Assembly: GCA_004562915.1 (NCBI GenBank)
Contig: SFQZ01000092.1
Span: 1-9,463 of the forward strand
Origin: a bacterium
Lineage (GTDB): Bacteria; Bacillota_A; Clostridia; Lachnospirales; Lachnospiraceae
Reading direction: 5' to 3'
DNA length: 9,463 bases
The translations under genes and the position numbers were made by a program. The stretch's first letter is position 1, and each line of letters starts with the position of its first letter. Below, in pieces: positions 1-6,038 of the stretch. Below the pieces are notes generated by a model. It ran no database searches. It had not been told where the DNA came from and saw only the letters and a program-made list of their open reading frames with translations.

Positions 1-4
1 ATAA

Positions 5-274
5 CAGATACAGAAAAAATACTGCCAGAAAATCGAGGGGACCTTCCTATTTGAGGTCTCCTGGAAGTCGTACCCGGGTGGTTATTCATCGCTTACAAAA
101 GAACGTGATATTTTAGGACTAAGCTTAGGTATAGTTATTGAGTTTTTAATAGATGATATTGGTCTTGGAATGTGTCTGGGGGGTATGATGGGTGTTAGCA
201 TCGGCCCTGCAATTGATGTGCTGAGAAAAAATAAGAAATCAGAGGAGCAAGAGGATAATGATGAGAAAGAATAA
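5..274 (+). pseudogene. 5'-truncated glycine-rich small membrane protein remnant
   Basis: This frame is open from just after a TAA at 2-4 to the TAA at 272-274. It has no ATG, GTG or TTG before the ATG near 170, so it has no plausible start for its full length. The second half looks like real protein: two short hydrophobic stretches around 116-165 and 164-215, with glycines and methionines spaced as in glycine-zipper membrane helices, then a charged, soluble tail rich in K, E and D. The first 30 or so codons (KIEGTFLFEVSWKSYPGG and neighbours) do not resemble anything I recognise and may be foreign or frameshifted DNA. Its end overlaps the following broken gene by 17 bases. I read it as the 3' part of a gene whose front was lost. 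The function is unknown. An unusual non-ATG start upstream cannot be ruled out. Confidence 0.4.
37..61. repeat. 8-bp inverted repeat (hairpin)
   Basis: GGGGACCT (37-44) pairs with AGGTCTCC (54-61), with one G-T wobble and a 9-base loop. No T-run follows, so it is not a standard intrinsic terminator on the + strand. It lies in the unexplained front part of the truncated reading frame and could mark the end of whatever element lies to the left. Confidence 0.4.
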
Positions 275-783
275 TGTGCTTCGCAAATATATAGCGTCAC
301 TTCTATTATTTTTGTTATTTGAGACAGTGGCAATCACGTTGTGGAAGGCTAAAGGAAACTTGTTTTATCTGTTGAATTTCAGCTACATTGGAGGATGCCT
401 TGCGTTGGGAACAGCACTTTTTACTGCAGGAAAACGCTATGCCCGACATTTTGTGCAGCTGACGGTCGGAAGTTATATGCTGTTGTACTTAGGTGTGATT
501 TCCTGTGAAAATATGCAGATCGAGGGTTTCTGGTACTATCTGTTTCTTGGTGTTTTTGAGGCGGCAACAATCCACTACGCAGTCGCGAAGATATTCGGTC
601 CACTGTTTTTCAATCCTGCGTGTTCACTGCGATGAAAGCAAATGTGTTCATTGTGGAAAATGTCTGCGTGTCTGCCCAATGAATGTGGAGGTCAATAAGG
701 AATCCCGCAAACGAAAGAGAGGAACGGAGTGAATACTCTGTTATGAATGTACGAAGGTCTGTCCGACCAAAGCATTGCATTAA
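258..783 (+). pseudogene. Broken 4Fe-4S membrane protein: internal deletion, frameshift, TGA at a cluster cysteine
   Basis: The N-terminal part (ATG 258 or 261, GAGGAG upstream) is an intact membrane segment of about 115 residues with roughly four hydrophobic helices, ending ...KIFGPLFF near 611. In the +1 frame from about 607 the coding continues as FSILRVHCDESKC, giving one complete C-x2-C-x2-C-x3-C-P 4Fe-4S motif (Cys codons at 643, 652, 661 and 673). After GTE comes TGA (730-732), then ILCYECTKVCPTKALH and TAA (781-783). The TGA falls exactly on the first cysteine of the second motif. From recall, intact relatives are NapH-like 4Fe-4S proteins of about 250 residues with further helices and cysteine motifs between these halves, so roughly 100 residues appear deleted. 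The helices, one good cluster and the reading-frame switch are seen directly. The intact ancestor is inferred. The original role was probably electron transfer at the membrane. Confidence 0.8.
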
Positions 784-926
784 AAAATGGAGTTGGGGAT
801 ATAGCTGCAATGGCAAAGTCGAGTTTTGTACATACACCAAAAAATAAAAGATATAATTTGGAATGGAGATTATGATATACTGTAAACAAGATATAGTGCA
901 AAATGTAACAGGAAGGAGTATGCACA
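784..926 (+). promoter_or_regulatory. Probable promoter region of the signalling operon
   Basis: This 143-base gap holds a perfect TATAAT at 852-857, but the nearest -35-like sequence (TTGTAC, 826-831) is 20 bases upstream, which is long. A second -10-like TATACT lies at 876-881 without a good -35. ATAAT (853-857) and ATTAT (869-873) form a short inverted repeat. One of the two -10 sequences probably drives the next gene, but the choice is not clear. Confidence 0.3.
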
Positions 927-2594
927 GTGTCAGAGAAAAAGAAATTTACAGTATACGTCGGAAGTGTAGCACTATGCGTAGGTGTGGCAGTTCTGCTTCA
1001 TTATGTATCCTTTACCAATCCTTATCTGCAATCTATTTGTCACCTTTTAAGGCCTTTTATTTATATAGGACTTTATCTGGTATGGGCGATTTCTTTTCAA
1101 AAGAGAATTATCCAAAAGGAACCCCGTCGTTGTTTAATAATGATTGCAGTGATGATGGTTTTTTGGATGCTCGTTCGTATGTGTAAATTTGAAATACCGT
1201 ATGAGATGCCGACAGCACTGCGCTACTCCTGGTATCTTTATTATATTCCTATGCTGTTACTCCCTACGGTCAGTCTTTATCTGGCATTTTATATACGGCA
1301 GCCGGAGAATTATAAATTACCGGAAAGACGGTGTCTGCTGTTTTTTCCGGCATTGTTTCTGATAGGGATTGTATTAACGAATGATCTGCACCAGTTAATT
1401 TTTACTTTCCCGGAGGGAAGACTGGGGGAAGCAGCTTCCTATGAAGTAGGAGTCTATGGATATGGAGCAATGTATTATGCTATAGTCACCTGGGATCTTG
1501 GATGTCTGCTGGTGGCACTCTTGATTATTCTATTAAGGTGTAGAAAAATTAAAAACAGGAAAATGCTTTGGATGCCTTTTGGTGCTTATGGTCTGTCGGT
1601 TGTCTATGGCATCGCCTATTATCTGAATCTGCCCTTCTGGAAAATATTTTCAAGCGATATGACAGCTGCATTATGCCTTCTGTTTGCTTTGATCATTGAA
1701 AGCTGCATCCAGTGCGGATTGATCCCTTCCAATACAGGATACGCACAATTATTTGCAGCATCTACAATTTCAGCACAGATTACAGATCAGAGTGGAAAAT
1801 GCATTTATCAATCTCAGGATTCGGAATGTATTGCACCGGAAATCGTAAGGCAGGTAGTTCAATGTCCGATCATGTTAGAAAATGGGATCAGGCTGTCGGG
1901 AAAACCAATTTTGGGAGGCTATGTGTTGTGGAAGGAAAACCTGTCAGAATTACAGGAAATCGTAAGAGAGCTTGAAGATCGTAAGGAAGAATTAAAAGAT
2001 GCGAATCTGATTGAGGAAGAAAATCTGAGAACAAAAAGAAAAGTAGAAAAACTTTCTGTGAAGAATCAGCTGTATGATAAAATACAGAAACAGACGGCAA
2101 GGCAGAGTAAACTTTTGACGGAATTCATTGAAGCATATTCTATGGAAGAAGATGAGAACAAAAGGAAAAAAATATTAGGGAAGATAGTTGTGATCGGAGC
2201 CTATATAAAAAGGCGTAGTAATCTTATTTTTATTGCGGAGCAGACAGTAAAATTTCCGATAAGAGAGTTGGAGTTATGTTTCAGGGAAACGATAAAGAAT
2301 CTGGAATGGAATCATGTTGAGGCAGGTTTTTCCACCGCTTTAGAAGAAATACGAAGTGAAGATGCTATGCAGATTTATGATTTTTTTGAAGCAGTCATAG
2401 AGGAATCTTTGGAAGATCTGTCGGCATTTAATGTAAATCTGAAACGCAGAGAGGCGCGGATCATCATGTCTATGAGTGTGGAATGCAAAACAGATCTGCA
2501 GGAAATTGCAAGACGATATGGAGCTTATGCGGAGCAGGATTTTGACGGATCATGGCTGCTTTCTCTGATTCTGGGAGGAGGTGGCGGCAAATGA
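927..2594 (+). CDS. 7TM sensor protein with degenerate histidine kinase domain
   Basis: A 555-residue membrane protein starting at GTG 927. GGAAGGAG at 911-918 is 8 bases upstream and fixes this start; the ATG at 920 is in another frame. About eight hydrophobic helices fill residues 8-262 and match the histidine-kinase N-terminal 7TM type, including TNDLHQLIF (151-159) and GLIPSNTGY (264-272). A small PAS-like segment (about 275-335) and a coiled coil (about 336-378) follow. The C-terminal 175 residues have the length and pattern of a DHp plus ATPase domain but lack the key residues. There is no histidine at the phosphorylation site (the region reads KNQLYDKIQ, 379-387), the N-box position reads IEESLED (491-497) with no Asn, and no DxG or GxG boxes are present. 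It is therefore probably a pseudokinase that senses a signal and acts through the kinase encoded next. The stop overlaps that gene's start (ATGA). The terminal GGGGGK is encoded by the next gene's ribosome binding site. Confidence 0.85.
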   Translation: MSEKKKFTVYVGSVALCVGVAVLLHYVSFTNPYLQSICHLLRPFIYIGLYLVWAISFQKRIIQKEPRRCLIMIAVMMVFWMLVRMCKFEIPYEMPTALRYSWYLYYIPMLLLPTVSLYLAFYIRQPENYKLPERRCLLFFPALFLIGIVLTNDLHQLIFTFPEGRLGEAASYEVGVYGYGAMYYAIVTWDLGCLLVALLIILLRCRKIKNRKMLWMPFGAYGLSVVYGIAYYLNLPFWKIFSSDMTAALCLLFALIIESCIQCGLIPSNTGYAQLFAASTISAQITDQSGKCIYQSQDSECIAPEIVRQVVQCPIMLENGIRLSGKPILGGYVLWKENLSELQEIVRELEDRKEELKDANLIEEENLRTKRKVEKLSVKNQLYDKIQKQTARQSKLLTEFIEAYSMEEDENKRKKILGKIVVIGAYIKRRSNLIFIAEQTVKFPIRELELCFRETIKNLEWNHVEAGFSTALEEIRSEDAMQIYDFFEAVIEESLEDLSAFNVNLKRREARIIMSMSVECKTDLQEIARRYGAYAEQDFDGSWLLSLILGGGGGK

Positions 2595-3868
2595 TAAAAA
2601 CATTTGAAAACTGTTCACCGGAGTATCAGATTACGATTGTTTGTTTTTTTATTTTTTTGACTTTGCTGTGTATGATACTGGTTATTTATGAAGGAACAGG
2701 AAAAAGACAAAGAAAGATGTTGCTGCTGGACAGTGTATTGCTTATAGTTATTTTCTTTATAACAGCTGTCTTGTGTGTGGGGCAACGGGCGTTTTACGAA
2801 GAAGATTCCATGATATTATTTAAAATACCGTATGTGATTTTAATTGTTATAGGAATTGGTGTTTTTTTATATGTGGGATTGAAGATTTTTGGAATTTATA
2901 AGTACCGCAAGAGCTGCCTGAGGGAAAATGCAGTTCAGGAAAGTCTGGACAATTTGCCGAGTGGAATTGTTTTTTTTGATGGGAACGGAATGCCTAAACT
3001 GATGAATCGAAAAATGTATCAAATTTGCCAGAATCTGGCGGGAAGAGATATACAGAATATTACAGAACTGGAGGAAGCACTGGGACATCCTCTGAAAGAG
3101 AATGTATTTTATGATGTTGATTTGAAAGTATACTGCTTTGCGGATGGAAGTGTGTGGAAATTTTCAGAGAAAGAGATTATTACGACAGCCGGAGATCATT
3201 TTTTTCAAGTTCTTGCTTCTGAAGTGTCGGAATTATATCGGAACAAAGTGTTGCTGAAGGAAGAAAATCAGAAACTTCAGGAAATGTCTGTGGCTATGAA
3301 AGAACTTTCTAAGAATGTAATAACGCTGACCAGAGAAGAAGAAATGTTATCTATGAAAATGAGAGTGCATGATAATCTGGGATATAGCGTCCTGGCGGCA
3401 CAGCGGATGTTGCTGCGCGAATCGGAAGCAGACCGGGATGTTTTCCTTTCGCAATGGAAGCAGACATTAGACTTGCTGAATAAAGATAACGAGTCTGTGA
3501 AAGGCGAACAACTGCACAGGCAGGTGCAGGAAAGAGCGGAGATTTTGGGTGTGAAAATCATTTATACAGGAGAACAAGTCTGGGAATCTCATATTTTCGA
3601 ACTGATGGATATAATACTTTTGGAGGCACTTTCCAACTGTGTCCGCCATGCAGGGGCAAGCGAACTGTATGTAAAATGCAGTAGTGGGGAACAAGAATGG
3701 ATTATGGTGATTACAGATAATGGACAAACAACGGAGAAGGATGTCAAAGAAGGAGGAGGATTATCCGGTATACGAAAAAGGGTGGAGCAATGTGGAGGTA
3801 CATTGAGAATTTGTGCGGAGTCAAAATTTTCAATAATCGTTAAGATACCAAAGGAGGTGCGGAGATGA
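2591..3868 (+). CDS. Membrane sensor histidine kinase, NarL/DesK-like partner type
   Basis: A 425-residue kinase. ATG 2591 is chosen over an upstream in-frame ATG (2552) because AGGAGG (2576-2581) lies 9 bases before it and it overlaps the previous stop as ATGA. Three hydrophobic helices (about 13-33, 44-63, 76-100) precede a PAS-like domain (about 115-215, with GIVFFDGNG) and a coiled coil. The phosphoacceptor region reads MRVHDNLGYS with His260 followed by Asp, as in two-component kinases that partner LuxR-type regulators. The ATP-binding domain keeps its boxes: EALSNCVRHAGA with Asn349, TDNG with Asp376, and GGGLSGI (388-394). It should autophosphorylate and pass phosphate to the regulator encoded next, with which it also overlaps by ATGA. 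It has little extracytoplasmic sequence, so the signal may come through the 7TM protein upstream; that link is inferred from coupling and from that protein's lost active site. Confidence 0.92.
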   Translation: MIKTFENCSPEYQITIVCFFIFLTLLCMILVIYEGTGKRQRKMLLLDSVLLIVIFFITAVLCVGQRAFYEEDSMILFKIPYVILIVIGIGVFLYVGLKIFGIYKYRKSCLRENAVQESLDNLPSGIVFFDGNGMPKLMNRKMYQICQNLAGRDIQNITELEEALGHPLKENVFYDVDLKVYCFADGSVWKFSEKEIITTAGDHFFQVLASEVSELYRNKVLLKEENQKLQEMSVAMKELSKNVITLTREEEMLSMKMRVHDNLGYSVLAAQRMLLRESEADRDVFLSQWKQTLDLLNKDNESVKGEQLHRQVQERAEILGVKIIYTGEQVWESHIFELMDIILLEALSNCVRHAGASELYVKCSSGEQEWIMVITDNGQTTEKDVKEGGGLSGIRKRVEQCGGTLRICAESKFSIIVKIPKEVRR

Positions 3869-4488
3869 TACGGGTACTAATCGTGGAAGACCAGCGTATG
3901 GCTCGGGAAGATATGGAAAATTATATCCAGTCCAGTGGGAGATATTGTCTGGCGGCATCTATCACAAACGCAGCTATGGCAGAAACCGTATGCAGGCAGA
4001 GCAAATGTGAACTTGTCTTGATGGATGTCTGTACGGAGAATGATGAGAGTGGTCTTGTGGCAGCAGAGAAGATTAAAAGGACAATGCCTCAGATAAAAAT
4101 AATTATCGTGACTTCTTTAGTAGAGTGCAGTTTTATTGACAGGGCGCGCAAAGCGGGAGTAGAAAGCTTCTGGTATAAAGATGCCGGTAAAGAGGAACTG
4201 TTGGAGGTTATGGATCGCACGATGAAAGGGGAGAGCGTGTATCCGGATGCTCCACCGGTTGTGATGATCGGAACAGCGAAAAGCTGTGATTTTACACCTG
4301 GGGAATTAGCAGTTCTGCGATTAGTGGTGGAAGGAGAATCCTATAAAAAAATTGCAGAAAGTTTGTGTATATCACCGGAGACTGTAAAATGGCATATCAA
4401 AAATATGCTGCAGAAAACGAATTTTGATTCCAAAACGAAATTGGCGGTAGCTGTTACAAAGAAAAATCTGATTATAAATGGATTTTAA
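3865..4488 (+). CDS. Response regulator, receiver plus LuxR-type HTH
   Basis: A 207-residue two-component regulator in the cytoplasm. The receiver domain (about 1-120) has the acidic pair E8-D9, phosphoacceptor D54 (LVLMDV), the switch Thr at 83 and the conserved Lys at 105. A short linker leads to a LuxR/FixJ-type helix-turn-helix at 143-199, with the expected FTPGELAVLRLVVEG start and the recognition-helix stretch ISPETVKWHIKNML. Length and order are typical of the NarL/FixJ family. The start at 3865 overlaps the kinase stop (ATGA) and has GGAGGTGCGGAG directly upstream, so it is translationally coupled and almost certainly the kinase's phosphorylation target. Its DNA targets are unknown; the dyad just downstream at 4502-4517 is a natural candidate. 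I see nothing degenerate in it. Confidence 0.94.
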   Translation: MIRVLIVEDQRMAREDMENYIQSSGRYCLAASITNAAMAETVCRQSKCELVLMDVCTENDESGLVAAEKIKRTMPQIKIIIVTSLVECSFIDRARKAGVESFWYKDAGKEELLEVMDRTMKGESVYPDAPPVVMIGTAKSCDFTPGELAVLRLVVEGESYKKIAESLCISPETVKWHIKNMLQKTNFDSKTKLAVAVTKKNLIINGF

Positions 4489-4501
4489 AAATAGCATTTT
4501 A

Positions 4502-4517
4502 CTACCCATATGGGGAG
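4502..4517. promoter_or_regulatory. Candidate operator dyad CTACCCATATGGGGAG
   Basis: The core CCCATATGGG (4505-4514) is a perfect 10-base palindrome. The dyad extends to 16 bases with one mismatched pair. It directly follows the response regulator gene and lies just before the candidate promoter of the solute-binding protein gene. Size and symmetry suit a dimeric regulator such as a LuxR-type protein. The binding protein is not known. Confidence 0.4.
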
Positions 4518-4529
4518 TGCTTAAGACTC
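4515..4529. repeat. Short inverted repeat GAGT-N7-ACTC
   Basis: GAGT (4515-4518) and ACTC (4526-4529) flank a 7-base spacer. The repeat overlaps the end of the CCCATATGGG dyad and covers the candidate -35 element (4521-4526), so a protein bound here would affect promoter access. It is short enough to have arisen by chance. Confidence 0.25.
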
Positions 4530-4550
4530 TGAAAACCGATATCATATACT
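4521..4550 (+). promoter_or_regulatory. Candidate promoter for the solute-binding protein gene
   Basis: TTAAGA (4521-4526, 4 of 6 matches to TTGACA) is followed after 18 bases by TATACT (4545-4550, 5 of 6 matches to TATAAT). It would give a leader of roughly 80 bases before the start at 4639. No good intrinsic terminator separates it from the response regulator, so read-through from the upstream operon is also possible. Confidence 0.4.
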
Positions 4551-4638
4551 ATGTAAAAGTGTATCAAACCTATGGTTTTGTTCCTTGTTGAGATGTCAGA
4601 TTGTTTATAAGATACTGTCTGGAAAGGAGAAAAATAAT

Positions 4639-6003
4639 ATGAGATGTATTATGAGAAGAATCTGCCTATTCTTGGTAATGATTGCGGTTATAGTTTTTAC
4701 AGGGTGTGGGCAGAAGAAAAAAGAAGATCCAGTAACCGTTACATTGTGGCATGTATATGGAGGACAGACAGAATCGCCATTAAACGATCTGATTGATGAA
4801 TTTAATGAAACGATTGGAAAAGAGGAAAATATCCAGGTACAGGTTGGCAGTGTTACAAATACGAATACGATACATGAAAATGTACTGGCATCCGCATTTG
4901 GAGATCCGGGAGCTTCCAAACTGCCGGATATGTTTGTTTCCTATCCTAAAACAGTTCTGGCGATGCCGGATGATACGGAACTTGTAGATTATTATGATTA
5001 TTTTACAGAAGAAGAATTGAACGAATTTATTCCGGCCTTTTTGGAAGAAGGTGTCATTCATGAAAGACTTTCTATTTTGCCGGTAGCAAAATCAACGGAA
5101 GTTATGTTTATCAATAAAACAGCATTTGATCGTTTTGCGAAAGAAACAGGAGCGAAGATGGAAGATTTAAAAACATGGGAAGGACTCTTCGCAATGGCAG
5201 AACAATATGCTGCATGGACAGATAACCAGACGCCGGACATACCTGATGATGGAAAGAATTTTTTCGTTCATGATTATCATTTTAACTATTTTCAGGTAGG
5301 TGTAGAATCTCTGGGTGAAAATTTCTTTAAGGGAGAAAATCTGGCTTTCGGCCCGGAATTTCAAACAGTATGGGAACCCTATGCAAAAGCGGCACTGTCC
5401 GGAGGAGTATGGCTTCGCGGCGGTTATGCAACGGAACCTTTGCGAACGGGAGATTCGATTGTATCAGTGGCTTCGTCAGCCAGTGTATTATATTATTCTG
5501 ACGAGGTTACTTATGCGGATAACACATCGGAAAAAGTAGAGATTGTTTCTATGCCATGTCCCGTATTTTCCAGAGGAGAAACGATGGTTATGCAGCGAGG
5601 CGCCGGCATTTGCACAGTAAAATCTACACCGGAAAAAGAAAAGGCCTGTATTACGTTTCTTAAATGGCTGACAGAAGCCCAAAAGAATGTAGAATTTGTG
5701 ACTAGTCTTGGATATATGCCGGTAAAGCAGGAGGCTTTCGATATTTACCTTCCGGAGGCGATCGAGAAGTTAAGTGATCCGATGTATGTATCACTTTATC
5801 AGGCTTTTTTAAAGACGCAGGAGAATTATACATTTTATACTGCTCCGCAATTGGATTCCTATCTGGATCTGGAAACAAAGTTTGAAGAACTTATCAGGCA
5901 AATCTTGTCAGTAAAGCGGTTGGAGTGGCTGGAAGACCCGGAAGATATGGATAAACTTGTTTCAGAGACATTAGAGGATTTCAAAGCAGCATACACACAA
6001 TAA
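4639..6003 (+). CDS. Solute-binding lipoprotein, ABC sugar-type family 1, without a permease
   Basis: A 454-residue extracytoplasmic lipoprotein. ATG 4639 is chosen because AAAGGAG (4623-4629) lies 9 bases upstream and a signal peptide follows at once; an upstream in-frame TTG at 4585 has no such site. Residues 1-22 are a basic, then hydrophobic signal ending in the lipobox FTGC with Cys23 as the lipid anchor. The mature part begins VTVTLWHVYGGQTESPLNDLIDEFN, typical of family 1 extracellular solute-binding proteins, and it ends with the usual helical C-terminus. Such proteins normally deliver sugars to ABC permeases, but no permease or ATPase gene is in this window. Flanked by a two-component system and a membrane-anchored regulator, it may act as a ligand-binding co-receptor, or serve a transporter encoded elsewhere. 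The ligand cannot be told from sequence. The gene ends 35 bases before the next one. Confidence 0.88.
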   Translation: MRCIMRRICLFLVMIAVIVFTGCGQKKKEDPVTVTLWHVYGGQTESPLNDLIDEFNETIGKEENIQVQVGSVTNTNTIHENVLASAFGDPGASKLPDMFVSYPKTVLAMPDDTELVDYYDYFTEEELNEFIPAFLEEGVIHERLSILPVAKSTEVMFINKTAFDRFAKETGAKMEDLKTWEGLFAMAEQYAAWTDNQTPDIPDDGKNFFVHDYHFNYFQVGVESLGENFFKGENLAFGPEFQTVWEPYAKAALSGGVWLRGGYATEPLRTGDSIVSVASSASVLYYSDEVTYADNTSEKVEIVSMPCPVFSRGETMVMQRGAGICTVKSTPEKEKACITFLKWLTEAQKNVEFVTSLGYMPVKQEAFDIYLPEAIEKLSDPMYVSLYQAFLKTQENYTFYTAPQLDSYLDLETKFEELIRQILSVKRLEWLEDPEDMDKLVSETLEDFKAAYTQ

Positions 6004-6007
6004 TGTC

Positions 6008-6020
6008 TGCCGGATCGGCA
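6008..6020. repeat. Small hairpin between the binding protein and membrane regulator genes
   Basis: TGCCG (6008-6012) and CGGCA (6016-6020) form a 5-bp GC-rich stem with a GAT loop. It sits 4 bases after the lipoprotein stop and just before the next ribosome binding site (AGAGGTG, 6024-6030). An A-run follows instead of a T-run, so it is not a terminator. It could protect the upstream mRNA end or tune the downstream gene. Confidence 0.35.
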
Positions 6021-6038
6021 AAAAGAGGTGGCTGACAT

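Noticed and set aside
730..732. TGA in place of a cysteine codon as selenocysteine recoding
   Set aside because: The same gene also has a deletion and a frameshift, no obvious SECIS-like hairpin follows directly, and the position is a structural cluster cysteine. Plain mutation explains it better.
863..1186. 107-residue frame overlapping the start of the 7TM sensor gene
   Set aside because: It has no good ribosome binding site at its first ATG and overlaps a much longer gene with a clear membrane-protein sequence and a well-placed GGAAGGAG before its GTG.
2552..2590. Longer N-terminus for the histidine kinase from an upstream ATG
   Set aside because: It would read through the end of the previous gene and the AGGAGG site itself. 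The ATG at 2591 has correct spacing and the ATGA overlap seen again at the next junction.
4489..4520. Intrinsic terminator after the response regulator
   Set aside because: The TTTTAAAAATAGCATTTT stretch gives only weak A/T pairing, and the CCCATATGGG palindrome has no loop or T-run. Neither makes a convincing terminator.
4585..4638. TTG start for the solute-binding lipoprotein
   Set aside because: It lacks a ribosome binding site and would place 18 mostly polar residues ahead of a normal signal peptide.
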